Of a stretch of 64,000 nt of DNA, positions 22,911 to 30,134 are shown in pieces; within the stretch, counting starts at the first letter, position 1; every line of letters starts with the position of its first letter. Below the pieces are notes generated by a model. The model did not search any database. It was given only the letters and a program-made list of their open reading frames with translations, and was not told the origin of the DNA. Origin of the DNA: Halorientalis regularis (GTDB lineage: Archaea > Halobacteriota > Halobacteria > Halobacteriales > Haloarculaceae); assembly GCF_023698535.1 (NCBI RefSeq), contig NZ_JALJCL010000015.1:1-64000 (forward strand). Reading direction: 5' to 3'. Position numbers and translations under genes: made by a program.

Positions 22911-23194
22911 TTATTTACTCTGTTGTCGACTATCTCTCTTGAAGTCCATGGATGCGCTTGTACCCTGGGAGAAGACTAAGAAAACTCAAACTCACAGCGG
23001 GCCCGCACTTCTTGCATCCTTCATCCCCGCTCGCACGCAAGTGAGGAATATTATGTGACGCCTCAGAGTGTACTCTAATCGATGAAAACGAACGACTGTC
23101 CTCTCTCAGCAGGTAGCAGACGCGATTCTCTGACGTTCGTACACTTCTCCTCGCAGATGTATGGATAGAAAGCTGGCCTCGGCACTCAGATACC

Positions 23195-23208
23195 GTCACA
23201 GATGTCAC
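23195..23208 (+). repeat. Element motif GTCAC-N4-GTCAC, copy 4
   Basis: GTCAC AGAT GTCAC, upstream of TBP 3 and about 90 bp downstream of the integrase stop. Confidence 0.6.
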
Positions 23209-23275
23209 ATATATTCTGATTTCGACGACCCGTACTCCTCTCCATACACCCGCAACGAAAACTCAAAAATAACCT

Positions 23276-23289
23276 GTGACACCTGTGAC
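23276..23289 (-). repeat. Element motif GTCAC-N4-GTCAC, copy 5 (inverted)
   Basis: Reads GTGAC ACCT GTGAC on the plus strand, 8 bp from the integrase stop, facing copy 4 across about 70 bp in the same opposed arrangement as copies 2 and 3. Confidence 0.6.
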
Positions 23290-23296
23290 GGTGGGT

Positions 23297-24316
23297 TCAG
23301 GTATCGTCAAGATACGCGCGCCGTTGTTCCATCTTCACCTGTTCGGAACGTTTGTCGTAGTGTTTGTCCAGCACGTCCATCCCCACGTTCATACGGTCAC
23401 TCACGACCTTCTCGGGGACGTCCTCGGACAAGTGGTGCGTGATTGACCCACGACGGATGTCGTGAGGACTCACGTTCGAGGGGCACTTACTGTAGTGTCC
23501 GTAATCGGTCGCCTCGCACTCATCGGGGTCACGACCCACAGGACAATCACCACCGTAGAAGCACGGACGAGTGACGAGATACACCGCGTCCCGAATTGAC
23601 GACGCCTGCATCCGACCGTTTTCCGTCGTCAGCACCGGTTCACGCCCGTAGTCGTCAGTCACGTCATGACGGTTGTGGTCAATCCAGTCATCGATTACAC
23701 GACACGTCTCCGCGGTCAACGCGACGAGACGCTCCCCCTCCTCGCCGTTCTTTAGGGGCGTGCCCATGTCGGGACGGTGTTCGAGAAGGAGTGATTTGTT
23801 TTCGCCGTCGTAGTCGTCAACGTCGAGTGACCGCAGTGCCCCGAGACGCATCCCCGTTTGCCAGAGGATTTCGAGAATAACGTGCGGGCGAGAGGCATAT
23901 TTGAAGCGTCGCAGGTACGAGAGCAGTTCGTCTGCATCTTCACCGTCGAGAATACCGTTCGCCTGTTCGTCATGCTTCTTCAACACCGGCATCACAATTT
24001 TGTCGTGTAATCCTTTGGTGACGGCATCGACGGATTCGCACCATCGAATGAAGACACGAAGAGCGTCGAGGTTGCCTTCGAGCGTGATGGGTTTGAGGTC
24101 GCCGTCGTCACGACGCCACGTTTTGAACTGTTGCAGTTTCCGTCCGGTGAGGTCGTTCATGTTGTCGAGACCTTCAACGTTCTCACACCACCGGATGAAG
24201 TGCTTGAGACGGTAGTGATACCCGTCGAGGGTGCTTTGCGACACTTCGTGTTTCCGCGCGTTGAGGTACATCTCCTTCGCCTCAGCGGGTGAGATAGGTT
24301 CGAGCGTTTCGTTCAT
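23297..24316 (-). CDS. Tyrosine recombinase (integrase) of the element
   Basis: 339 residues. N-terminal SAM-like core-binding domain about 15-110. In the catalytic domain R157 (TGMRLGALRSL), H285 and R288 (SPHDIRRG) and nucleophile Y320 (LDKHYDKR) are visible; the second basic residue lies around 190-197. A stretch with four cysteines (252, 258, 266, 278) between catalytic motifs could bind zinc, a feature seen in some haloarchaeal integrases. The start codon lies only 45 bp from the right copy of the tRNA-Phe end, the standard place for a tRNA-targeting integrase. Confidence 0.92.
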   Translation of the reverse strand: MNETLEPISPAEAKEMYLNARKHEVSQSTLDGYHYRLKHFIRWCENVEGLDNMNDLTGRKLQQFKTWRRDDGDLKPITLEGNLDALRVFIRWCESVDAVTKGLHDKIVMPVLKKHDEQANGILDGEDADELLSYLRRFKYASRPHVILEILWQTGMRLGALRSLDVDDYDGENKSLLLEHRPDMGTPLKNGEEGERLVALTAETCRVIDDWIDHNRHDVTDDYGREPVLTTENGRMQASSIRDAVYLVTRPCFYGGDCPVGRDPDECEATDYGHYSKCPSNVSPHDIRRGSITHHLSEDVPEKVVSDRMNVGMDVLDKHYDKRSEQVKMEQRRAYLDDT

Positions 24317-24360
24317 GATTGAGTACGAAACGCAGGCAGAGACGCAGTATCGTCGTGCGT

Positions 24361-24444
24361 TCGAGCTGTCCCCGGTCCCCGCGAGCGCAGCGAGCGGGGA
24401 AGCGAGACGCCAGTCTCGCGCTTTTCAAATCCGGGAGGCGGCAT
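24361..24444 (+). repeat. Right attachment site (attR), tRNA-Phe 3' end interrupted by a 48-nt hairpin insert
   Basis: TCGAGCTGTCCCCGGT (24361-24376) equals the tRNA from anticodon stem into T-stem; the match resumes at 24425 with TCAAATCCGGGAGGCGGCAT. The intervening 48 nt (24377-24424) form two hairpins: CCCCGC/GCGGGG and GCGAGAC/GTCTCGC. The interruption lies at the T-loop. The left copy in tRNA-Phe is uninterrupted. Confidence 0.88.
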
Positions 24445-24620
24445 CCCACATTCACTTGGACAACAGGCGACGGACAGAAACGCCTGACGGCGGTTATCCG
24501 TCCAGTTGCCTACGTTGATTCGGCAGCGAGTTCACCCGTGTCCCGATCCCTCCAGGTGTGGCGTCGGAGAGCAACTACCGTCACGGATAAACACTTGACA
24601 GGTGGGGGCGTGTTTGGGGT
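24445..24620. other. Host DNA immediately right of the element
   Basis: No gene is seen. This would be the original trailer of tRNA-Phe before integration. An A/T-richer patch near 24590 may hold the promoter of the following gene. Confidence 0.4.
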
Positions 24621-24998
24621 ATGGATACCGAACGGGCGGTCCGCAAGTTCGTCCACGACTACGGTGAAACGTTCTCGGACGGCGACCCCGAAGCCGTCGC
24701 TGCGAACTTCCACGAGCCGGCGTTACTGGTGGCGGAGTCGGTTCGGACGCTCGAAACTCGGGATGCCGTCGAGGACATCTTCGCGGCCATTCTCGACTCG
24801 CTGGCGGAGCGGGGGTACGCCTATTCGGAGGCCGAGGCGGTCGATGTCGAGGTCGTCGCCGACGACCGAGCCCGCGGCCGGGTCCGCTGGGTGCGGTACA
24901 CGGCCGACGACGAGGTCCTCGAACGTCTCGTCACGACTCACGTCTTCCGGCGGACCGGAGACGGCTGGAAGATGGTCGTTCTCCTGCCACACGATTGA
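24621..24998 (+). CDS. NTF2-like (SnoaL/DUF4440-type) protein
   Basis: 125 residues. The pattern VRKFVHDYGETFSDGDPEAVAANFHEPALLV, then RDAVEDIFAAILDSLAERGY, and the terminal HVFRRTGDGWKMVVLLPHD is that of the cone-shaped NTF2-like fold with helix-helix-strand start and a final W-K-x-V strand. Members bind or transform small hydrophobic ligands, but no substrate can be named. It is cytosolic, monocistronic and of host composition. Confidence 0.7.
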   Translation: MDTERAVRKFVHDYGETFSDGDPEAVAANFHEPALLVAESVRTLETRDAVEDIFAAILDSLAERGYAYSEAEAVDVEVVADDRARGRVRWVRYTADDEVLERLVTTHVFRRTGDGWKMVVLLPHD

Positions 24999-25192
24999 GC
25001 GCCACGCCCCTGCTCCGGGGAAAGCCCTCTCGTGGCCGATACCGCGAGCGCCGATGAACACTAGATCGCGGCACGTCTCCGGAGCGACCCACTGTGAGAT
25101 ACAGGACGTAGCCGCCACGAACCCGACACCGATTTTACATGTAACAAATGTAGTTAGATTCATATAACAGCTCGAGAGAACGTGTAGACACG

Positions 25193-25525
25193 ATGGCTGG
25201 ACACGCACAAGTCACGGACGCGTCGGCCTTCAGCAAAAAGTCGCACGGAAAACAGGTCCTGTTTTCGATCCTTACGCTCGGGCTGTATACGATCTACTGG
25301 ACCTACTCGACTGCCAAGCAACTGGACAAGGGGACGAACCAGAGCTTGACCCCGATCCTCGCGATCATTCCGTTCGCGAACCTGATCTCGCTCTGGCAGA
25401 TCTCGAGTGCCGCGGAGGCGATCACCGACCAGGGCAAGACGGTGCGTTTCGTCCTGTTCCTGTTCTTCGCGCCCCTGTCGTGGTACTGGGTGCAGGCCGG
25501 CCTGAACGACGCGGCAGCGAACTGA
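25193..25525 (+). CDS. DUF4234-like small membrane protein
   Basis: 110 residues with three hydrophobic stretches (about 25-42, 56-73, 83-102). SHGKQVLFSILTLGLYTIYWTY is the characteristic start of DUF4234-type proteins (basic residue then V-x4-LTLGIY-x-IYW), and the second half repeats it loosely. Function is unknown. A TATA-like TTAGATTCATATAAC lies 25-45 bp upstream. Confidence 0.7.
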   Translation: MAGHAQVTDASAFSKKSHGKQVLFSILTLGLYTIYWTYSTAKQLDKGTNQSLTPILAIIPFANLISLWQISSAAEAITDQGKTVRFVLFLFFAPLSWYWVQAGLNDAAAN

Positions 25526-25608
25526 CCGCGATGTCGGTCGCGGCGTTTTTCGGAACTGGCTGCGGTCGGGCGTCGCACTGCGGTCGTCGCCGGACGGGAC
25601 GACGCGAG

Positions 25609-25923
25609 CTAAGGCTCGCCCCGTTCGACCAGTTCTCGGGCGATGGTCAGCGCCGCACCGACGTGCTGGACGGCGTCATCGTTGTCGAGGTCGCCGGCGC
25701 CTTCGAGGAGGCGAACGACCTGTCGGGCGCGCTTCGTGACGACGGCGCCGGGGGCCGAGCCGTCCGCAACGTCGGCTGCTGCGGCCTGTGCTTCGCCGAG
25801 CCAGCGGTTCGCCGTCGGGTCGATGGGTAACTCCTCGGTCGCTGCGAGGTGTGCGTGGAGGGCGGCGGCGAGTTCCGCGCGGTCCATCGTGGCTGGTTCG
25901 CCGGTGTCGAACTCGTCGGCCAT
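25609..25923 (-). CDS. Haloarchaeal hypothetical protein, helical
   Basis: 104 residues from MADEFDTGEPATMDRAEL; the open frame extends 31 codons upstream without likeness to coding sequence. Segments ELAAALHAHLAATEELPIDPTANRWLGEAQAAAADVADG and VVTKRARQVVRLLEGAGDLDNDDAVQHVGAALTIARELV predict an all-helical bundle. I do not recognise a named family. It is divergent from the PRC-barrel-like gene. Confidence 0.55.
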   Translation of the reverse strand: MADEFDTGEPATMDRAELAAALHAHLAATEELPIDPTANRWLGEAQAAAADVADGSAPGAVVTKRARQVVRLLEGAGDLDNDDAVQHVGAALTIARELVERGEP

Positions 25924-26025
25924 ATCCGTCCATGGAGTGCCAGCGTCGTAGGAACTCCGCGAACCCGTGTGGGGTCGCCGGAACCCGTAGCTATTTGCGA
26001 CCCACCTCACACCCACCGGACGAGG

Positions 26026-26271
26026 ATGACCGTCCTATCAACGGAAGACGAGGGAAAGTTCCTCATGGACGTCGAGGGTGAACAGATCGGCATCGTGACC
26101 GAAGTCGACCCGGACGAACAGATCGCCTACGTCGAACCGGACCCGGAAATCGGCGAGGCCGTGGTCCAGGGACTGGGCTTTGGCGACGCCGACGCGGACG
26201 ACATCGAACTGCCCGCCGACGCCGTCGAGACCGTGACCGACTCGGAACTCCGCGTTACGGTCGATCTCTGA
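26026..26271 (+). CDS. Small PRC-barrel-like protein
   Basis: 81 residues from ATG at 26026: FLMDVEGEQIGIVTEVDPDEQIAYVEPDP is the beta-barrel opening (G-x2-IG-x-V-x-E-V) of PRC-barrel-like domains found in many small haloarchaeal proteins; the last third ELPADAVETVTDSELRVTVDL completes the fold. Roles proposed for the superfamily include RNA processing and photosystem assembly, none transferable here. Strongly acidic. Confidence 0.65.
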   Translation: MTVLSTEDEGKFLMDVEGEQIGIVTEVDPDEQIAYVEPDPEIGEAVVQGLGFGDADADDIELPADAVETVTDSELRVTVDL

Positions 26272-26393
26272 GACCGGCCGCCGAAGGCTCTCGAACCGCT
26301 CTTCTTTGCCCGCTGACCGTAGATACCCTCGAAGGAACCCATGGGGGGTGTCTCGCAAGGGTTATATGTCCCCCGCGCTTCCGGACGAAGGCA

Positions 26394-26588
26394 ATGGCAA
26401 ACGGTACGGTTGATTTCTTCAACGACACAGGCGGTTACGGTTTCATCGACACAGAGGATGCGGACGAGGACGTGTTCTTCCACATGGAAGACGTCGGCGG
26501 CCCGGACCTCGAAGAGGGACAGGAAGTCGAATTCGACATCGAACAGGCAGAGAAGGGTCCGCGGGCGACCAACGTCACCCGCCTGTAA
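26394..26588 (+). CDS. Cold-shock protein (CspA family)
   Basis: 64 residues, single cold-shock domain. RNP1-like GGYGFIDTED (12-22) and RNP2-like DVFFHMEDV (26-34) are present; the start is MANGTVDFFNDTGGYGF, and the usual K/W in the first strand is replaced by acidic residues, as normal in haloarchaea. It binds single-stranded nucleic acid and acts as an RNA chaperone. A TATA-like GGGTTATATGTCC lies 25-35 bp before the ATG, so transcripts are nearly leaderless. Confidence 0.95.
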   Translation: MANGTVDFFNDTGGYGFIDTEDADEDVFFHMEDVGGPDLEEGQEVEFDIEQAEKGPRATNVTRL

Positions 26589-26642
26589 TCGGTCGAGTTG
26601 CGTTCTTTCATTTATTAGCCTCGTAGCGACTGCGTCGGCTTC

Positions 26643-27395
26643 TCAGCTATCCGCGGCCGTCAGCGGTGCCTCCGCCCGGTAGACCAGCCCCATCCGGAGC
26701 CCGGTCGGATCGGTCGGCGGATCGGCGGGGAGCGTGCGGATCGAGCCCGGGCCCGGGCGTGCGGTGTAGCCGAGTGCGACGGCGTCGAGGACGGCGGCGA
26801 CGGTGACGGCGTGGCCTGCGGTGGCCTCGGCCGCGCTCTGGACGACGGGCGGCGCGTCGCGGTCGAAGGTTGCCAGCGCGCGCATCCGCTCGGCGTAGCC
26901 CGCGGCCGTCGCGGGATCTTCGGCCAGCGTCGTTCCGGCGAACGCGCGAAAGCAGACTTCTGGGTGGGCCTCGGCGATCACCGGCCGCGCGTCCGAGACT
27001 TCCTGCAGGAGGTCGTCGAGCGCGACGATGGCGTCGCTGCGCTCGAACGCCGCCCGCGAGAGGTCGCGCCCGGTCTTGCGTTCGGTCACCCGGGCCGCCG
27101 CTGGATACCGGCGCTTTCGCGCGGCTTCCCTGACCGGCGGATCGGTGACCGCCTCGGCACGGGGGCCGAGGACTGTCCGGGCCGCCTGCTCGGGTGCTCG
27201 CGGCGTCTCGCCCTCCTCGTGGAGCCCGACGGGAACGTCGACGAGGATCGACTCGGCCACGTCCTCGTACTGGGCCCAGACGCTCCCGACTTCCGGGAAC
27301 ACGTCGGCGTGGTCGAACCCGTCGGCAGCGAAGGCGGTCGCCAGCCACTCACCGTCGCTGTAGACGACGCCGAGGTACAGGGGCGCGTCGCTCAT
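26643..27395 (-). CDS. DUF429 family protein (predicted RNase H-fold nuclease)
   Basis: 250 residues from MSDAPLYLGVVYSDGEWLATAF; upstream open sequence overlaps the cupin promoter and is ignored. DUF429 landmarks: SILVDVPVGLHEEGE (about 50-65), RKRRYPAAARVTERKTGRDLSRAAF, IAEAHPEVCFRAFAG, then DAVALGYTA near 220. The family has an RNase H-like fold and is predicted to be a nuclease, without proven substrate. It is divergent from the cupin gene. Confidence 0.8.
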   Translation of the reverse strand: MSDAPLYLGVVYSDGEWLATAFAADGFDHADVFPEVGSVWAQYEDVAESILVDVPVGLHEEGETPRAPEQAARTVLGPRAEAVTDPPVREAARKRRYPAAARVTERKTGRDLSRAAFERSDAIVALDDLLQEVSDARPVIAEAHPEVCFRAFAGTTLAEDPATAAGYAERMRALATFDRDAPPVVQSAAEATAGHAVTVAAVLDAVALGYTARPGPGSIRTLPADPPTDPTGLRMGLVYRAEAPLTAADS

Positions 27396-27521
27396 CGTTC
27401 GAACCGAGGAGCTGCGCAGCCAAAAATCACGGGGCAGCGTCTGACGCGCGTCATTTCGGCTGGCAACCGCGTGCCATCCGGAACCGAAGGCTACTCTGCC
27501 CGCCGCGGTGAATCGGCGAGC

Positions 27522-27866
27522 ATGGAACGTGTCGACTTCGACGCGGCCGAAACGTACGAACCGGACGAGGGCTGGCGACGGGTCGCGCTGGCCGGCAGCG
27601 ACGACGCCAGTCTGGAGTGGTTCGAGAAGCCACCGGGCCACTCCTCGCCGATGCACGACCACGAGAACGGCCAGGTCTGTCTCGTCCTCGCCGGCGAACT
27701 CACCGTCTACACCGAGGACGACGAGGCGACGCTGGGCCAGTACGACTCCGTCTCTCTGGAGCCCTGGGAGTCCCACCGGGTCGAGAACACCGGCGACGAG
27801 ACCGCCGTGGGCCTGGACGTCTTCACGCCCGGGCGCTCCTTCGACTTCTGGACCGACCGGGAGTAG
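27522..27866 (+). CDS. Small single-domain cupin protein
   Basis: 114 residues. Cupin motif 1: SSPMHDHENGQVCLVLAGELTVY (H-x-H-x3-4-Q/E-x-G); motif 2: LEPWESHRVENTGDETAVGLDVF (P-x3-H-x3-N). The metal ligands His-His and the second-motif His are present; the usual Glu of motif 1 appears as Gln. Members bind metal and small ligands or act as isomerases/dioxygenases; no specific reaction can be assigned. It is cytosolic. Confidence 0.8.
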   Translation: MERVDFDAAETYEPDEGWRRVALAGSDDASLEWFEKPPGHSSPMHDHENGQVCLVLAGELTVYTEDDEATLGQYDSVSLEPWESHRVENTGDETAVGLDVFTPGRSFDFWTDRE

Positions 27867-27920
27867 TCACCCGGACTTCGTCAGCTGCGTCAGGGGCACC
27901 AGCCGGTGCTGGACGGTCGG

Positions 27921-28043
27921 TTACGCGTAGCCCGTGAATTCGCCGTGTTCGCCGCCGTAGACCTCGACTTTCTGCTGGAGGACGTGGGGATCGCCCTGCT
28001 TGTTCCTGCTGATGTCGATGGACTGCCAGGCGTCCTCCAGCAT
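27921..28043 (-). pseudogene. Small frame or 3' remnant of an unidentified gene
   Basis: A 40-codon frame MLEDAWQSIDIS...GEFTGYA ends at TAA 27921-27923 and looks protein-like (Trp, Tyr, Gly and amphipathic spacing typical of a real C-terminus). The same frame is open upstream toward the aldo/keto reductase stop (28114), including a Cys and CAERPHEG, but no start with a promoter is seen. It may be the tail of a gene whose front was lost when the neighbouring DNA changed. I cannot name the family. Confidence 0.35.
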
Positions 28044-28113
28044 ACCTTCGTGTGGTCGCTCTGCACAGGTATCGTTGCCGCCGCGTCGGCCGCTCGTCCG
28101 ACGGACGATATCC

Positions 28114-28965
28114 TCACTCGTTCAGGCGAGTGATCTCCTCCTCGGTGAGTTCGAGTTCGGTTGCGGCCACGTTCTCCTCGAGGTGGGCGACGCTGGAGGT
28201 CCCGGGAATCGGGAGCGTGGCCGGTGAGTGCTGGAGGTGCCAGGCGAGCGTGACCTGTTCGGGGGTGGCGTCGTGTGCGTCGGCGACCTCGGCGATCACG
28301 TCGACCTTCTCGTCCATGTCGCCGGCCCCGAGCGGGAACCACGGGATGAAACCGATGCCGTACTCCTCGCAGGCGTCGAGGACGCGGTCCGAGCCCCGGT
28401 CGGCCTCCTTGTCTCCGGGATTGTAGCGGTTCTGGACGGTCGCCACGTCCACGATGTCGCGGGCGGTCTCCAGTTGCTCGACGGAGACGTTGCTCAGGCC
28501 GACGTGGGCGATCAGTCCCTCGTCTTTCAGTTCGGCGAAGGTCTCGACGGAGTCCTCGAAGGGCGTGTCGGGGTCGGGGCGGTGGAACTGGTAGAGGTCG
28601 ATAGTGTCGACGCCCAGCCGGTCGCGGCTCACGAGGACCTGATTGCGGATGTAGTCGGGGTCGCCGTGGGGCAGCCAGTCGCCCTCGCGGTTGCGGAGCA
28701 GGCCGGCCTTGGTAGCCACGACCATCTCGTCGGCGATGCCGGCTTCGCGGATGAGCCGTTCGCTCACGCCCGGGCCGTACGAGTCCGCCGTATCGACGAA
28801 ATCGACGCCGAGGTCGGCCGCGCGCTGGAGGACCGCGCGGGCACCGTCTTCGTCCGCCGGTGGCCCGACGATGTCGGGACCACAGAGCCGCATCGCGCCA
28901 AAGCCCAGTCGGTGGACGGTCAACTCGCCGCCGATGTCGAACGTGTCGCTCCGGTTGTCGACCAT
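28114..28965 (-). CDS. Aldo/keto reductase
   Basis: 283 residues from MVDNRSDTFDIGGELTVHRLGFGAMRL. The AKR active-site set is present: D56-Y61 region (FVDTADSYGPG), K85 of ATKAG, and H116-like YQFHRPDPDTP. Near the C-terminus the NADPH phosphate-binding IPGTSSVAHLEENVAA is clear. It reduces aldehydes or ketones with NADPH; closest to the YakC/Tas-like branch (no gene symbol assigned). Divergence from neighbours is ordinary host GC. The zinc-ribbon gene lies 38 bp upstream on the same strand. Confidence 0.9.
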   Translation of the reverse strand: MVDNRSDTFDIGGELTVHRLGFGAMRLCGPDIVGPPADEDGARAVLQRAADLGVDFVDTADSYGPGVSERLIREAGIADEMVVATKAGLLRNREGDWLPHGDPDYIRNQVLVSRDRLGVDTIDLYQFHRPDPDTPFEDSVETFAELKDEGLIAHVGLSNVSVEQLETARDIVDVATVQNRYNPGDKEADRGSDRVLDACEEYGIGFIPWFPLGAGDMDEKVDVIAEVADAHDATPEQVTLAWHLQHSPATLPIPGTSSVAHLEENVAATELELTEEEITRLNE

Positions 28966-29003
28966 GGCATCCCTGCGGGCGCGACCGGCAAAGGTGTTAG
29001 CCG

Positions 29004-29168
29004 TCAGTCTTCGCGGCCGACGAAGACGGTCTTGAGCCGGCGGCCACAGTTCGGACAGCACAGCGACTGCCACTTCGTCGGGTCGAGGTCGCCCATCGTC
29101 TTCGTTCGGATGGCGTCCTCGCGGGTCACGTCCCGCTCGCAGGTGTCACAGTGGAGGTCGTCCGTCAT
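29004..29168 (-). CDS. Small zinc-ribbon protein
   Basis: 54 residues from MTDDLHCDTCERDVTREDAI; the longer open frame adds an unlikely Arg/Pro leader. Two CxxC pairs, C7-x2-C10 and C35-x2-C38 (LCCPNCGRR), form a probable zinc ribbon. Such mini zinc-finger proteins are abundant in haloarchaea and mostly uncharacterised; some regulate transcription or biofilm traits. It may share a transcript with the downstream aldo/keto reductase. Confidence 0.7.
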   Translation of the reverse strand: MTDDLHCDTCERDVTREDAIRTKTMGDLDPTKWQSLCCPNCGRRLKTVFVGRED

Positions 29169-29209
29169 CACCGCCGTTACGGACGGGACGACAAAACGGA
29201 TTCCGGGTG

Positions 29210-29731
29210 CTACGCGCCCGTCCGGTCCGGGCCGGTCCACTCGTAGATAATCTCGGATCGCTTGCCGTTCTCGGTCGTCCACACGATGCGGACGGCTGCT
29301 TCCCCGAGATCGAGGTGCTGACTGCCGGTCACCGGCGACCCGCTACGCGTCGTGAACGCTGTCCGGTCGAGGACGAGCGTCTCCGAGGCGGTGAACGACT
29401 CTCCCACCTGCCGTTCGAGTGCGTTCCCACCGTACGCCAGTGGCGTCCCGCGCTCGGTCGTGGCGTCCTGTATCCTGAGTTCGACCTCGTCGGTCGGCAC
29501 TGGGTCGCCGCTCTCGTGGGTGATCCGGAGCGTCTGGCCGTCGCCGGTGGCACTGTCGTTGTACACTGTCGACGACGAGAACGACGGCCCCGCCTCCTGG
29601 AGGCTGCCACCGTACTGGAACAGGTAGACGCCGACGCCCCCGACGAGCAGCGCCGTGACGCCGATCAACAACACGACGCCGACGACCTCACTGACCCCTC
29701 TGTCGCCTTCGAACCACGTCCCCCGACTCAT
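29210..29731 (-). CDS. Archaeal type IV pilin (DUF1628-type N-terminus)
   Basis: 173 residues from MSRGTWFEGDRGVSEVVGVVLLIGVTALLVGGVGVYLF. The prepilin signature is DRGVSEVVGVVLL, processed by the PibD peptidase just before or within this block, followed by a hydrophobic assembly helix (about 13-36). The rest is an extracellular beta-domain with VELRIQDATTERGTPLA and a final IIYEW. It is predicted to be a pilus or pilin-like surface subunit. A strong TATA (TTTATATAAA near 29835-29845) lies about 105 bp upstream. Confidence 0.85.
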   Translation of the reverse strand: MSRGTWFEGDRGVSEVVGVVLLIGVTALLVGGVGVYLFQYGGSLQEAGPSFSSSTVYNDSATGDGQTLRITHESGDPVPTDEVELRIQDATTERGTPLAYGGNALERQVGESFTASETLVLDRTAFTTRSGSPVTGSQHLDLGEAAVRIVWTTENGKRSEIIYEWTGPDRTGA

Positions 29732-29914
29732 GCCAGTTGATTTCGGTTGGTCTGACTTAATGTATCGTTCCGTTTCGAGCAACAAAGTTGTCTGTCGCCC
29801 GTTCGGCCAGTCGTACGTCCCGATAGATGAATACGTTTATATAAAATGAACGACCATGATAGAATACGGCGGCCACGGGGTGTGGGGAACACCTGTCCGT
29901 CGCCGAGGACAACC

Positions 29915-30043
29915 ATGACACGACGCTACACCGACGCCGAGAACACGGGTGCGCCGGTCGTTCCGTTGCTGTCGGAACGACGTGAAATCGCCGGCGAGGA
30001 TCACGACGAGCAAGTACTCAGCCACCGCAGCCAGCGCGTATAG
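29915..30043 (+). CDS. Possible small protein, low support
   Basis: A 42-codon frame MTRRYTDAENTGAPVVPLLSE...; the composition is plausible for a haloarchaeal small protein, and the A/T-rich TATA near 29835 is about 50 bp upstream of a reasonable start site. No family is recognised, and the frame could equally be chance. The surrounding 29732-30134 holds no other gene candidate. Confidence 0.25.
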   Translation: MTRRYTDAENTGAPVVPLLSERREIAGEDHDEQVLSHRSQRV

Positions 30044-30134
30044 CGTCTCTTTTTCGGCACGAACCGGTGACCGACAGCGCCCGCTCTCGATCCGGTGATG
30101 GCTATATGTTCCTGGAGCACGACATACGGTGACG

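Larger units (their letters stand above)
22911..23296. other. Intergenic stretch between TBP 3 and the integrase, with two GTCAC motifs
   Basis: No gene is supported. It holds motif copies 4 (23195-23208) and 5 (23276-23289) and several pyrimidine-rich tracts. Because TBP 3 is transcribed leftwards from 22910, this stretch includes its promoter, and the copies may also be integrase or replication sites. Confidence 0.5.
13256..24444. mobile_element. tRNA-Phe-integrated genetic element (about 11.2 kb)
   Basis: It is bounded on the left by the 3' part of tRNA-Phe (13256-13290) and on the right by a second, interrupted copy of the same sequence (24361-24444). A tyrosine integrase lies immediately inside the right end. 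Cargo: lipoprotein, antitoxin-like protein, SF3 helicase, PhiH1-like repressor, HhH-GPD protein, three TBP paralogues and a probable type II restriction-modification pair. No capsid, portal or terminase gene is seen, so it resembles an integrative plasmid or satellite more than a complete provirus. Much of it, above all 19.0-22.9 kb, is visibly richer in A/T than the host. Confidence 0.88.

Noticed and set aside
13256-24444. Complete provirus
   Set aside because: No capsid, portal, terminase, tail or spindle-virus coat gene was found in 11.2 kb.
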